Shown: positions 44,311 through 52,708, numbered from the stretch's first letter. The stretch: DNA of 64,000 bases from Granulicella sp. S190 (GCF_009766095.1 NZ_LMUD01000014.1:573715-637714); one strand, 5' to 3'. Translations and numbers: made by a program. The notes: generated from the letters alone by a model not told the origin.

Positions 44311-45498
44311 ATGTCAAAGCCTCCCGCATCCCCCTCCGAAGAACCGGCGACACGCACCCGCCTCGGCACCCCCGGCGAGCAATCCCCGATCTCCGCCCCG
44401 GCAGCTTCAACCGCTCCAGATCCCATCCCCGATCAAGAACGATACTCCCGCCAGATCCTCTTCCCCGGCATCGGAGCCACCGGCCAGCATCTCCTCGCCT
44501 CCGCTCACGTCGCCATCATCGGCGTCGGAGCCACCGGAGCCGCCACCGCCTCCCTCCTCGCACGCGCCGGAGTCGGCACCCTCACCCTCATCGACCGCGA
44601 CTTCGTCGAACACTCCAACCTCCAGCGCCAGATCCTCTTCGACGAAGCCGACGCCCGCGATGCCCTCCCTAAAGCCGAAGCCGCCCGCCGCAAGATCGCC
44701 CTCTTCAACTCCGCCATCACGGTACACTCTCACATCGCGGATCTCGTCCCCGCCAACATCCACGAGCTCCTCGCAGCCGCTCACCTCGTCCTCGACGCCA
44801 CCGACAACTTCGAAACCCGCTACCTCCTCAACGACTACTGCGTCCAGCACTCCAAACCCTGGATCTACGCTGCCGCCATCGGCGCCTACGCCGCCACTAT
44901 GAACATCCTCCCCCGCCACACCAAGGCCAGTACCGACAACTGGCATCCGACCGCCTGTCTCGCCTGCATCTTCCCCAAGCCGCCCACCGGCCCTGTAGAG
45001 ACCTGTGACACCGCCGGCATCCTCTCCACCGCCGTCAACCTCGCAGCCTCGCTCCAGGCCACCGAAGCCCTCAAGTTCCTCACCCGCCAATCTCACCTCA
45101 TGCGCCGAACCCTCCTCTCTTTCGATCTCTGGTCTCTCGAAGGCAACGGCAACTTAGCACGCAGCGAGATCAGCACCGCCAAACCCGACCCATCCTGCAC
45201 CGTCTGCGGTCAGCGAATCTTCACTCACCTCGCCGGCGAGGGCCGCCCCCACATCACCCTCTGCGGCCGTAACTCCGTCCAGATCCACGAGCACCACCGC
45301 CCCGTCGACTTCGCCGCCATGCGAGACCGCCTCACCCCCCACGCCGACATTCACGACGTCCGCTTCAACGATCTCCTCCTCCGCTTCAAACGCGGCCCCC
45401 ACACCTTCACCCTCTTCCCAGATGGCCGCGCGCTCATCCAGGGCACCACCGACATCACCCTTGCGCGCTCTCTCTACGCCCGCTTCATAGGCTCATAA
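44311..45498 (+). CDS. ThiF/MoeB-family adenylyltransferase
   Basis: An E1-like enzyme that adenylates the C-terminal Gly of a ubiquitin-like sulfur carrier. About 395 residues. After a Pro/Ser/Thr-rich leader come RYSRQILFPGIGATGQHLLA, the nucleotide motif IIGVGATGAATASLLARAGV, DRDFVEHSNLQRQILFDEAD and DATDNFETRYLLNDYC. A Zn site is made by CLACIFP and CTVCGQ. VETCDTAGILSTAVNLAASL is the conserved block before the crossover helix. The last 90 residues are a ubiquitin-like MoaD/ThiS-type tail rather than a rhodanese. It may activate the MoaD at 20482 or ThiS. The start is uncertain (44134, 44215 or 44311); 44311 is preferred as the upstream part is not family-like. Confidence 0.85.
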   Translation: MSKPPASPSEEPATRTRLGTPGEQSPISAPAASTAPDPIPDQERYSRQILFPGIGATGQHLLASAHVAIIGVGATGAATASLLARAGVGTLTLIDRDFVEHSNLQRQILFDEADARDALPKAEAARRKIALFNSAITVHSHIADLVPANIHELLAAAHLVLDATDNFETRYLLNDYCVQHSKPWIYAAAIGAYAATMNILPRHTKASTDNWHPTACLACIFPKPPTGPVETCDTAGILSTAVNLAASLQATEALKFLTRQSHLMRRTLLSFDLWSLEGNGNLARSEISTAKPDPSCTVCGQRIFTHLAGEGRPHITLCGRNSVQIHEHHRPVDFAAMRDRLTPHADIHDVRFNDLLLRFKRGPHTFTLFPDGRALIQGTTDITLARSLYARFIGS

Positions 45499-45665
45499 AC
45501 GAGGTCAAGGCCGACAAATCCATACAGATCGCAGCCCGTCCACACAAACAACCCTTTCCACCTGTGATCCATCTGATTGATCTACGACCATTTCTTCCGT
45601 TTGCGGTAGGCTCGAAGCAGGCGAAAACTTAACGGTGACCCATTAATTTAGTCCGGAGTCTAGCT

Positions 45666-46328
45666 ATGGACGTCCAAGGCCAACAAATGACCCAATCAGC
45701 ACCGACCCCAGGCGTCTTCAAACGCAACCCCCCCATCGCGGGAGAAGCAGAAGCCATTGAAGCGGCAAAGAACGGAGACGCAGAGGCTTTTTCCAAGCTC
45801 TACGCACTCCACAAACGCCGCGTTTACACCCTATGCCTCCGCATGCTCGGCAACGTCTCTGAAGCCGAAGACATGACCCAGGAGGCTTTCCTCCACCTCT
45901 TCCGCAAGATCGGCAGCTTCCGCGGAGAGTCCGCTTTCTCCACCTGGCTTCACCGTCTCACTGTCAATCTGGTCCTTATGCACCTTCGCAAGAAGGGACT
46001 CAACCTCGTCTCCCTAGAAGAGACCATCAACCCTTCAGAAGAAGACGCGCCAAAACGCGACTTCGGCAGCCGCGACCTTGCGCTCACCGGCTCGGTCGAC
46101 CGCGTAGCTCTCGAGCGCGCCGTCGCCTCTTTACCTCCCGGCTATCGCATGGTCTTCGTCCTCCACGATGTCGAAGGCTTCGAACACAACGAGATCGCCA
46201 CCATGCTCGAGTGCTCCACCGGCAACAGCAAGTCGCAGCTTCACAAGGCCCGGCTCAAGCTCCGCGAACTCCTCCGCCAGCCTGACCCAATCGCCCAGCC
46301 AAATGGCCTCAAGGAGGTGGCGGTATGA
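45666..46328 (+). CDS. ECF-type RNA polymerase sigma factor
   Basis: A sigma-70 family factor of 220 residues. Region 2 spans about 34-105 ([60 protein letters not shown]). Region 4 spans about 141-205 ([55 protein letters not shown]). There is no region 1 or 3, which puts it in the ECF group (RpoE/SigW-like). The start ATG has GGAG upstream (45655-45658). It overlaps the next gene by four bases (ATGA). The partner is probably its regulator, and the pair probably responds to envelope or other stress; the signal is unknown. Confidence 0.93.
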   Translation: MDVQGQQMTQSAPTPGVFKRNPPIAGEAEAIEAAKNGDAEAFSKLYALHKRRVYTLCLRMLGNVSEAEDMTQEAFLHLFRKIGSFRGESAFSTWLHRLTVNLVLMHLRKKGLNLVSLEETINPSEEDAPKRDFGSRDLALTGSVDRVALERAVASLPPGYRMVFVLHDVEGFEHNEIATMLECSTGNSKSQLHKARLKLRELLRQPDPIAQPNGLKEVAV

Positions 46329-46633
46329 CTGAATTTCAATCGCTCGACTTCGACAAGATGACCCCAGCCGACTTCGAGCAATATCTGCCTGAGTTCTTCT
46401 CCAACGGCGACGGCCACGTCAGCAACGATCCGCGCCTCCAAACCTTCCTCAGGAACAACCCCGACTGCGCCGCTCTCGTCCGCGACCTCGAAGCCATCGC
46501 TGACCAGGCCCGCAGCCTCTTCGAACCCACCGAAGATCAGGATCCAAGCGACGCCGTCTGGAGCAACATCCAGAACAAGCTGAAACAGGATTTAGGCGGC
46601 GAAGACGAACTTCCCATCCCCCAAACTGTATAA
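46325..46633 (+). CDS. Small acidic protein coupled to the ECF sigma factor (possible anti-sigma factor)
   Basis: A 102-residue, strongly acidic protein beginning inside the sigma factor stop codon. It has no membrane segment and no His-x3-Cys-x2-Cys zinc motif of classical ZAS anti-sigma domains. A helical core ([40 protein letters not shown]) still has a lone Cys in a position like that of the ZAS fold. The arrangement, size and coupling make a soluble anti-sigma factor the likeliest role; this is an inference. A terminator follows. Confidence 0.6.
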   Translation: MTEFQSLDFDKMTPADFEQYLPEFFSNGDGHVSNDPRLQTFLRNNPDCAALVRDLEAIADQARSLFEPTEDQDPSDAVWSNIQNKLKQDLGGEDELPIPQTV

Positions 46634-46655
46634 CAAACCTACGAATGCAAATAGC

Positions 46656-46692
46656 CCAGCCTTCGCACTCTCATCGTGAAGGCTGGACTGTT
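46656..46692 (+). terminator. Terminator after the sigma-factor operon
   Basis: A 9-bp stem (CCAGCCTTC 46656-46664 with GAAGGCTGG 46678-46686) is followed by ACTGTTT. It lies 22 bases after the stop codon of the 46325 gene. Confidence 0.65.
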
Positions 46693-46791
46693 TCGAGTCA
46701 CCGATCTAACCGCCACCGAAGGCTACCTTACCCTCCATAAAAGCATCTCGAACACCCCAACACCGTCATTTAGAACACCCATAAAGAATTC

Positions 46792-46855
46792 GTCATCTCG
46801 ACCGAAGCGACGGACAGTCTCATCGTCCGTCGCGCAGTGGAGAGACCCCCGCATT
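46792..46855. repeat. Probable dispersed element with a perfect 9-bp hairpin
   Basis: The sequence from GTCATCTCGACCGAAG to GTGGAGAGACCCCC contains the perfect stem GCGACGGAC (46807-46815) / GTCCGTCGC (46825-46833). I recall similar sequence motifs scattered in acidobacterial intergenic regions; only one copy is visible here. It lies between two transcription units. Confidence 0.5.
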
Positions 46856-46928
46856 CAGTCTTTGTTCTTGCCAACCGTCCGTTCGTCAACCCCTCCCAAC
46901 CCTCTATTCGTCAATCCGTCCCAACCCC

Positions 46929-46957
46929 TTGCAATACCCCAAACACGCGTGTATCGT
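46929..46957 (+). promoter_or_regulatory. Candidate promoter of the aroK leader
   Basis: TTGCAA (46929-46934) and TATCGT (46952-46957) are separated by 17 bases and each match four of six positions of the sigma-70 consensus. Transcription would start about seven bases later, near 46964, only about three bases before the ATG of the leader peptide, which has no ribosome binding site. The transcript would be nearly leaderless. Confidence 0.45.
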
Positions 46958-46966
46958 CTTACCAGC

Positions 46967-47062
46967 ATGTCGAGCCGCTTCCAGTTCGCTTTTTTTACCT
47001 ACTCCTATTGGCGCCACCCAGCGGCCAGTGGAGTCCTCGCATGCATCTCTGAAAACACCTAA
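46967..47062 (+). CDS. Putative aromatic-rich leader peptide of aroK
   Basis: A 31-codon ORF: MSSRFQFAFFTYSYWRHPAA, then SGVLACISENT. Residues 5-15 hold four Phe, two Tyr and one Trp. It ends in a stop (47060-47062) that lies in the loop of a perfect hairpin (TCTCTGAA 47046-47053 / TTCAGAGA 47068-47075), followed by a terminator-like hairpin (47089-47117), and then by aroK, an aromatic-biosynthesis gene. This is the design of an amino-acid attenuator. It has no ribosome binding site and would be translated from a leaderless message. I know no described case for this gene. Function is inferred. Confidence 0.6.
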   Translation: MSSRFQFAFFTYSYWRHPAASGVLACISENT

Positions 47063-47125
47063 CAACCTTCAGAGACTTCGATCTTCCCGAGCCGCAACCC
47101 ACACCAGGTTGCGGCTCTTTCATTT
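47046..47125 (+). promoter_or_regulatory. Putative attenuator upstream of aroK
   Basis: Two hairpins in tandem: TCTCTGAA / TTCAGAGA (47046-47053 with 47068-47075, 14-base loop containing the leader stop codon), and an 11-bp GC-rich perfect stem GAGCCGCAACC / GGTTGCGGCTC (47089-47099 with 47107-47117) followed by TTTCATTT, a plausible intrinsic terminator. It is 31 bases from the aroK start. A clear alternative antiterminator pairing was not found by eye. Confidence 0.6.
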
Positions 47126-47147
47126 CTGCAGTTCTCAAGGAGAGGCA

Positions 47148-47759
47148 ATGACCACCATCGAACCCAAGACTGAATCCGGCAAAGAGACCCGGAAAGAAAC
47201 CAAGACCGCACCGACCATAGCACTCCCTGTCGGGCTCAAACGCATCGTCCTCACCGGCTTCATGGGCGCGGGCAAATCCACCATCGGCCGTCTCCTCGCC
47301 GCACGCCTCGGCTGGAACTTCCTCGACCTCGATACTCACCTCGAAGCCCGCACCAACGCCACCATCCCCCAGCTCTTCGAGCAGCACGGCGAAGCCCGCT
47401 TCCGCCGCTTGGAGTCCACCGCCCTCGCCTCTGCCCTCGGCTACAGCAACATCGTCCTCGCCCTCGGCGGCGGAACCCCCGAGGACCTCACCAACCGCCT
47501 CCTCCTCGAACAAACCCCCGCCACCTTCACCATCTTCCTCGACGCACCGTTCCCCACGCTCTTCGACCGCTGCATGTTGCAGGACATCGCTCGTCCCGTC
47601 CTCACCGATCCCGATGCCGCCCAGCTCCGCTTTGAGCGACGCCACCCCCTCTACCGCCGCCTCGCTGGTCTCACCATCGAGACCGCCGACCAGACCCCAG
47701 ATCAGACCGCAGATCAGGCCATCGAGGCGCTCCTCGCAGCCGGCCTACTCAAATCGTGA
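47148..47759 (+). CDS. aroK: Shikimate kinase
   Basis: Phosphorylates shikimate at the 3-OH in the shikimate pathway to aromatic amino acids. The 203 residues have a 30-residue Lys/Thr-rich N-terminal extension. The kinase core then shows Walker A GFMGAGKST (about 37-45), the shikimate-binding FLDLDTHLEAR (about 58-68), ALGGGTPED and the lid region with RPVL. The start is ATG 47148, preceded by AGGAGAG at 47138-47144. The frame is open upstream to 46929, but that part overlaps the putative leader region and is not kinase-like. Expression is probably controlled by the attenuator just upstream. Confidence 0.94.
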   Translation: MTTIEPKTESGKETRKETKTAPTIALPVGLKRIVLTGFMGAGKSTIGRLLAARLGWNFLDLDTHLEARTNATIPQLFEQHGEARFRRLESTALASALGYSNIVLALGGGTPEDLTNRLLLEQTPATFTIFLDAPFPTLFDRCMLQDIARPVLTDPDAAQLRFERRHPLYRRLAGLTIETADQTPDQTADQAIEALLAAGLLKS

Positions 47760-47902
47760 CCACTCCCCGCCAATCTGTAACCAAAGAGGGAACGAATAAA
47801 GGGTTCACGAGCACCGAGTAGAACCAAACTCCGCACTTTCGCTCCTAGGCAGTGGAAGCGCACACTATCTGCATCTCAACGTCAGCACCCAGGAGAACCC
47901 GG

Positions 47903-48955
47903 CTGACCAACCCCGCGCCCGACGACCTCACTCCCTACGAGAAAAAAAGCCGCGCGCAGTTCCGCGGCAATATTCTCTTCTTCTTCGCCGTCATTCTCCT
48001 GCTCGCCCTCGCCTGGACCCTCCAAAAAGAGCTTCTGATCCTCTACGTCAGTGCTCTCTTCGCAGTTGTCCTCATGCCTGCGGTCACCCGCATCCGGCAG
48101 TTGAAGCTTCGCGGCTACCACCCCTCTCGCGGCGTGGCCATCGTCATCCTCATCGCAGCCGTAGCGTTAGTTCTCGGAGTATTCTTCACCACCGGCCTCC
48201 CACCTGTTCTACGCGATCTCCGCAACTTCTCCGCCGACCTCCCCCAGCGAATTCCCGAGGTCGTCGCCCGCATCAAGAAGTTGCCCCTAGCCGACAAGTT
48301 CGGCATCGACTCCCTCGCCCAGCGCGCCGCTGGAGCCTTCGACGCCACCGCTGGATATCTCTTCACCTCGCTCCCCCTCTGGCTCTCCCACATCTTCGAC
48401 ATCCTCACCGCCACCTTCCTCTGTATCTACTTCATGCTCGAAGGCGAGCACGCCTACCAGTTCTTCCTCTCTCTCTTCCCCAGTTCCGAACGCCACCGTC
48501 TCGACTCGACCCTGAAAAAAGCCGAGCGCAAGGTCAGCAAGTGGCTCCTCGGTCAGGGCCTCCTCATGCTTGTCCTCGGCGTCTCGAGCACCATCGTCTT
48601 CGGTCTCCTCCACGTCCGCTACTTTCTCCTCCTGGGCTTCCTCATGGGCCTCTTCAACATCATCCCCATCGCTGGCGGAGTCATCACTATCGTCATCGCT
48701 GCCGGGGTCGCCGCACTCGACTCCTGGACCAAGATGGCCGGCGTCCTCATCTTCTACGCCATCTACATCAACGTCGAAAACGCCGTCCTCACTCCGCGCA
48801 TCATGCGCTCCAGCGTCAACCTCATGGGCCTCACCGTCCTCGTAGCCCTGCTTTTAGGAACAGCTCTCGCCGGCATCGTCGGCGCCCTCGTCTCGGTCCC
48901 CACCGCCGCCCTCATCACCGTCCTTCTGGAGGAGTACGCTGTACAGAAAGACTGA
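47903..48955 (+). CDS. AI-2E / PerM family transporter
   Basis: A polytopic membrane protein of about 350 residues with the AI-2E (PerM) pattern: two N-terminal membrane segments (GNILFFFAVILLLALAWTLQ; LILYVSALFAVVLMPAVTRI), a central amphipathic region, and five or so C-terminal segments. The latter include LGVSSTIVFGLLHVRYFLLL, FLMGLFNIIPIAGGVITIVI and NAVLTPRIMRSSVNLMGLTV. The family is linked to export of signal molecules or Na+/H+ exchange; the substrate is not known. The frame starts at a GTG (47852). The only good ribosome binding site (AGGAG 47891-47895) is seven bases before a CTG at 47903, which suggests a CTG start. Confidence 0.85.
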   Translation: MTNPAPDDLTPYEKKSRAQFRGNILFFFAVILLLALAWTLQKELLILYVSALFAVVLMPAVTRIRQLKLRGYHPSRGVAIVILIAAVALVLGVFFTTGLPPVLRDLRNFSADLPQRIPEVVARIKKLPLADKFGIDSLAQRAAGAFDATAGYLFTSLPLWLSHIFDILTATFLCIYFMLEGEHAYQFFLSLFPSSERHRLDSTLKKAERKVSKWLLGQGLLMLVLGVSSTIVFGLLHVRYFLLLGFLMGLFNIIPIAGGVITIVIAAGVAALDSWTKMAGVLIFYAIYINVENAVLTPRIMRSSVNLMGLTVLVALLLGTALAGIVGALVSVPTAALITVLLEEYAVQKD

Positions 48956-49100
48956 ACGAGCCATCGGCCGTGACTGGAGACACTTACCATCGCCGCCACG
49001 CATCCCCACCTCCATCAACGCTTACGAACCCGACCCTCACAGCACCTCGCTAAATTCAGCTTTTTAACCTTCTGAAAATCAATCACCCTTTGCTATCCTC

Positions 49101-49706
49101 ATGCCAGTGTCCGATCTAAAGTTTGCACAACCCGCTCGACGTAACCTGCTGGCACCGGTCCTACTGGCGTTTCTGATCCTTGGCATCACTCTTGCCCTCG
49201 TCATGCGCTTCACCCCGCGCAGAACAGCGGAGATGGATATCCTCCACACCACCGTCTACCCCGCCCACACCGTCTTCAAAGGCGAATCCATCCTCGTCGG
49301 CCACGACCAGGCCCAGGACGATCTCTACGTCCTCACCACCCTCCGCGTCACCGACGGCCTTCACCTCCCGCTCTTCCTCAAAGACTTCACCGCCACCCTC
49401 ACCACCGGCGACGGCCAGGAGTTCACCACCAGCGCCGTCGAAAAAGACGACTTCACCAATCTCTACACCTCCTTCCCCGCCCTCAAGCCCCTCGCCTCCG
49501 ACCCTCTCCTCCGCGAGACCATGATTAACCCCGGCCAATCCGCTCAGGGCATGATTCTCCTCCACTTCCCCGTCTCCCAAACCGTCTGGGATCACCGCCG
49601 CACCGCCGTCCTCAACGTCGACCTCTACCACCAGGGCCAACAGGGCGTCATGATCAGCCGCGCCAGCGAAGCCATCCCCTCACACTCCTCAAAGCTCGCC
49701 AACTAG
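49101..49706 (+). CDS. Membrane-anchored hypothetical protein
   Basis: A 201-residue protein with one N-terminal membrane segment (about 16-36, LLAPVLLAFLILGITLALVM). A periplasmic beta-rich domain follows (YPAHTVFKGESILVGHDQAQ; DLYVLTTLRVTDGLHLPLFL; RTAVLNVDLYHQGQQ). I do not recognise the family. The Type-II membrane anchor and strand pattern suggest a periplasmic binding or scaffold role. It lies between the PerM-type transporter and rsmE on the same strand; separate promoters are possible as the gaps are 145 and 48 bp. It is not secreted by a cleavable signal. Confidence 0.75.
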   Translation: MPVSDLKFAQPARRNLLAPVLLAFLILGITLALVMRFTPRRTAEMDILHTTVYPAHTVFKGESILVGHDQAQDDLYVLTTLRVTDGLHLPLFLKDFTATLTTGDGQEFTTSAVEKDDFTNLYTSFPALKPLASDPLLRETMINPGQSAQGMILLHFPVSQTVWDHRRTAVLNVDLYHQGQQGVMISRASEAIPSHSSKLAN

Positions 49707-49754
49707 CTCAGAGCGCTCCCACACCGAACTCAAACTAAACCGTAAACTGAAGTT

Positions 49755-50573
49755 ATGACCCGCCGCCGCTGGATCGCCGACACCTGGACCGACACCACCG
49801 CCACCCTTACCGGAGACCAGGCCGCCCACCTCGCCCGCGTCCTCCGAGCCGAAGCCGGCCAGGTCTACGACGTCGTCTCCAACGGCTTCCTCCACCGGGC
49901 CGAGATCACCCGCGTCACCGCCGGAGCCGGCGATCAAGATTACGAAGTCCTCTTCACCCTCCACGAAGAGCTCGAATCCGACGCCGCCCTTCCCCTCCAT
50001 CTCCTCCTAGCCGTCTTCAAGTTTGACCACATGGAGTGGGCCATCGAAAAAGCCACCGAACTAGGCATCGCAAAGATCACACCCATCCTCGCCCGTCGCA
50101 CCGAAAAACACCTCGCCCAATCCGCTCTCAAGCGCTCCGAACGCTGGCGACGCATCGCCCTCGAAGCCTCCAAGCAATCCCGCCGCACCGATATCCCCGA
50201 CATCGCCGATCCCATCCCTCTCAAACAAGCTCTCGAACAGGAACACTCCCTAATCCGCATCCTGCTAAGCGAAACCGAGCAATCCCTCACCCTCGCCTCA
50301 GCGCTCGACAACTCAAACCCAAGCGCAAACGATTGGAAGACATGCCGGGTACCCCATCCATCGCAGCCTTATCGCGATGAGTGGGAGGAACAATCTTCCA
50401 TCACCAGCATCACCCACGCTATCGCCATCGGCCCCGAAGGCGGCTGGACTCCCGAAGAGATGTCTCTCTTCACTCAACATCAATGGCAGCCCGTAACCCT
50501 CGGCCCCCGCATCCTCCGCGCCGAAACCGCCGCCATCGCCGCCATCGCCATCGCTTCCACGCATCTCCACTAG
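49755..50573 (+). CDS. rsmE: 16S rRNA (uracil-1498-N3)-methyltransferase RsmE
   Basis: SPOUT-class enzyme that methylates U1498 of 16S rRNA using S-adenosylmethionine. About 272 residues. The N-terminal PUA-like part has TRRRWIADTWTDTTATLTGD and HLARVLRAEAGQVYDVVSNG. The SPOUT part has MEWAIEKATELGIAKITPIL, RRTEKHLAQSALKRSERWRR, IALEASKQSRRTDIPDI, and near the end AIAIGPEGGWTPEEMSLFTQ, LGPRILRAETAAIAAIAIAS, which form the knot and bind the cofactor. The start at ATG 49755 is the first in frame and fits the family. A bidirectional terminator follows. Confidence 0.95.
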   Translation: MTRRRWIADTWTDTTATLTGDQAAHLARVLRAEAGQVYDVVSNGFLHRAEITRVTAGAGDQDYEVLFTLHEELESDAALPLHLLLAVFKFDHMEWAIEKATELGIAKITPILARRTEKHLAQSALKRSERWRRIALEASKQSRRTDIPDIADPIPLKQALEQEHSLIRILLSETEQSLTLASALDNSNPSANDWKTCRVPHPSQPYRDEWEEQSSITSITHAIAIGPEGGWTPEEMSLFTQHQWQPVTLGPRILRAETAAIAAIAIASTHLH

Positions 50574-50579
50574 CGCAAC

Positions 50580-50615
50580 AGGCTGCCCGAAAAGAGAAGT
50601 TACTTCGGGCAGCCT
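50580..50615. terminator. Bidirectional terminator between rsmE and the barrel protein
   Basis: An inverted repeat (AGGCTGCCCGAA from 50580, TTCGGGCAGCCT ending 50615) with a 12-base loop. On the plus side it is followed by CTCACTTTTATTT. It serves converging genes. Confidence 0.8.
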
Positions 50616-50622
50616 CTCACTT

Positions 50623-51285
50623 TTATTTGAAGAGGTTAAACGTAATCCCAGCCTTGGCGACAAAGCTGTTATTCCAGTTGCCATTGTCCTGATTCGTCGC
50701 CATATACTCTCCCGGTACCAACTGCAACGCCAACCTCCGCGAGATCTTATAGTCCAACCCGATCCCACCGATCGCCGCCGGATTCCAGTCCGCTACTCCA
50801 CCGCCCTGTTGTGTCGTCCGAATCTCTCCACCCTCAAGAAACACGAACGGCGTCACCTTCGATCTCGGTGCAAACGTAAACCGTGGTCCCGCAGCCATCA
50901 GTACCTGGTTCGTCCCATCAGCAATCGAACGCGTATACAGACCCGAGAACTCCGCCTGCAGCCCAACATACTTGGTGAAGTTCACCTCCGGAACCGCCGA
51001 CCACCCCATCTGACTTCGACTGGCGCCCTGCAGATCCTGCGCGTACCGGTATACGTAGCTCACGGTAAACGAACCAACCGGCGTGTCCTTCCGCGGCTTC
51101 GCAAACAGTCCGCGGCTAAAGAAACCATCCTTACCCTCCGAGGTCTGCGGAGAGCTCTGAATCGAAGCTGCCGGCGCTGCAACCTCTCCGACCGTGCTGG
51201 ACACTGACGAACTGGCGATCTCTGGACTCTGGGAATAAAGCGCAGCAGGAAAGACGATTAGGGCGATAAAACAGATTTTAAGCAT
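50623..51285 (-). CDS. Outer-membrane beta-barrel-like protein
   Basis: A 220-residue exported protein. The signal peptide is about residues 1-18 (MLKICFIALIVFPAALYS). A Ser/Ala-rich linker leads to about residue 60. The rest is alternating-hydrophobic beta strands with small-barrel character: VGSFTVSYVYRYAQDLQG, YVGLQAEFSGLYTRSIADG, VTPFVFLEGGEIRT, AAIGGIGLDYKISRRLALQL. It ends with strand VAKAGITFNLFK, close to a barrel C-terminal motif. It resembles acyloxyacyl-hydrolase/OmpW-sized small barrels; the specific function is unknown. It is convergent with rsmE. Confidence 0.75.
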   Translation of the reverse strand: MLKICFIALIVFPAALYSQSPEIASSSVSSTVGEVAAPAASIQSSPQTSEGKDGFFSRGLFAKPRKDTPVGSFTVSYVYRYAQDLQGASRSQMGWSAVPEVNFTKYVGLQAEFSGLYTRSIADGTNQVLMAAGPRFTFAPRSKVTPFVFLEGGEIRTTQQGGGVADWNPAAIGGIGLDYKISRRLALQLVPGEYMATNQDNGNWNNSFVAKAGITFNLFK

Positions 51286-51446
51286 GGTTCTCCTAAGGCC
51301 GCCAAAGGCGGAGTTTGCTGTAAACGTTGGTACATATTGATTTAGAGACTATTCCCTCTAGCTGAATAGATGTCGTTAGCACCCGCAACGTTGCGCGAAA
51401 ACCAACCCGGTCTCAGCAGAAATCTCTAAATCCGGACACTCGTCGC

Positions 51447-51480
51447 AAAGAAAATGCCTGGGCTATAGCCCAGGCATCTC
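51447..51480 (-). terminator. Terminator after dnaJ
   Basis: On the minus strand the perfect palindrome ATGCCTGGGCTATAGCCCAGGCAT (arms meeting near 51466) is followed by TTTTCTTT. It lies 40 bases after the dnaJ stop. Confidence 0.85.
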
Positions 51481-51519
51481 CCCATCGCACACTAGCTCGC
51501 TCACCGGCTGCGTCGCTGA

Positions 51520-52671
51520 CTAGCTGAAAATATCCTTCACCTTCTCAAACAGCCCACGCGACGTCGGCGTATTCTCCACCACCATCGTCTCGCTCAACTG
51601 CTTCAGTAACTCTCGCTGTTGCTTATTCAGCTTGCCCGGCGTCTGCACTCGAATCTCCACAATCAAATCGCCCTTGCCATGCAAGTTCAGATGCGGCACA
51701 CCCTTACCCTTCAGCTTAAAGGCCTTCCCGCTCTGCGTTCCTTCGGGCACCTTGATCGTAGCCGCACCCTCAAGCGTCTGAATCTCCAGCTCTGTTCCCA
51801 ACGCCGCCTGCGGAAACGAGATCGGCATCACGCAGTGCAGATCATCCCCATCACGCTCGAAGAACTTATGCGCCTTCACGCTCAGCACCACGTACAGATC
51901 CCCGGCAGGTCCGGCAAACTTGCCCGCCTCGCCCTCGCCCGAGTAACGAATCCGCGTATCCTGCTCCACGCCCGCCGGCACCTTCACCATAATCGTGTGC
52001 TCTCTCGTCACCCGCGTCTCACCCTTGCACGTCTGGCACGGATCAACAATCAACGTCCCCGTCCCTCCGCACACCGAGCAGGTACGCGCCACCGAAAAGA
52101 ACCCCTGCTGAAATCTCTGCTGTCCGCGGCCGCCGCACTGCGTACAGGTCACCGGAGCCTTACCCTTAGCCGCGCCTGAGCCCCTGCAATCGATGCAGGT
52201 CTCCATGCGCCGAATGGTAATCTCCTTCTCCTTGCCGAAGACCGCCTCCTCGAACTCAAGCTTCATGTCGTACCGCAGATCGCGCCCGCGCTGCACCCGC
52301 GAACTCTGCTGCCGGCCATTGCCGCCCATGTTGAACATCTCACCGAAAAGATCGCCGAAGATGTCCCCCAGGTCTTGCGCATTGCCGCTGAACCCGCCGC
52401 CGCCAAACGGACCACCCGCCCCGCCGCCGTTCTGAAACGCAGCATGTCCATACCGGTCATACGCCGCGCGCTTCTCCGCGTCGCTCAACACCGAGTAGGC
52501 CTCGCCGCACTCCTTGAACTTCTCCTCCGCAGAGGGATCGTCCGGGTTCCGGTCCGGGTGATACTGCATCGCAAGCTTGCGATAAGCGGTCTTCAACTCC
52601 TGGTCGCTCGCATCCCGCGAAACACTCAATACTTCGTAGTAGTCAACCTTCGTCACGTTTGCCGTCGCCAT
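51520..52671 (-). CDS. dnaJ: Chaperone protein DnaJ
   Basis: Co-chaperone that stimulates DnaK ATPase and binds unfolded clients. The 383 residues have all class I parts. The J domain (about 7-72) shows [20 protein letters not shown] and [16 protein letters not shown] with HPD. A Gly/Phe-rich linker follows ([20 protein letters not shown]). The zinc domain has four C-x2-C-x-G repeats ([32 protein letters not shown]). Two substrate-binding beta domains come next ([33 protein letters not shown]). It follows grpE and hrcA on the same strand, a heat-shock cluster that lacks dnaK. A poor ribosome binding site (TTTTTAAGAAC) precedes the ATG. Confidence 0.96.
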   Translation of the reverse strand: MATANVTKVDYYEVLSVSRDASDQELKTAYRKLAMQYHPDRNPDDPSAEEKFKECGEAYSVLSDAEKRAAYDRYGHAAFQNGGGAGGPFGGGGFSGNAQDLGDIFGDLFGEMFNMGGNGRQQSSRVQRGRDLRYDMKLEFEEAVFGKEKEITIRRMETCIDCRGSGAAKGKAPVTCTQCGGRGQQRFQQGFFSVARTCSVCGGTGTLIVDPCQTCKGETRVTREHTIMVKVPAGVEQDTRIRYSGEGEAGKFAGPAGDLYVVLSVKAHKFFERDGDDLHCVMPISFPQAALGTELEIQTLEGAATIKVPEGTQSGKAFKLKGKGVPHLNLHGKGDLIVEIRVQTPGKLNKQQRELLKQLSETMVVENTPTSRGLFEKVKDIFS

Positions 52672-52708
52672 GTTCTTAAAAATCGCTTTCTAATCTCTCT
52701 TGCTTTTG

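Larger units (their letters stand above)
46634..46966. other. Intergenic region upstream of the aroK leader
   Basis: About 330 bp between the sigma-factor partner gene and the leader peptide ORF. It holds a terminator (46656-46692), a repeat-like element with a 9-bp perfect hairpin (46792-46855), a short C/T-rich stretch with two related copies (CGTCAACCCCTCCCAACCC near 46887 and CGTCAATCCGTCCCAACCC near 46909), and the putative aroK leader promoter. No gene is recognised. Confidence 0.6.
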
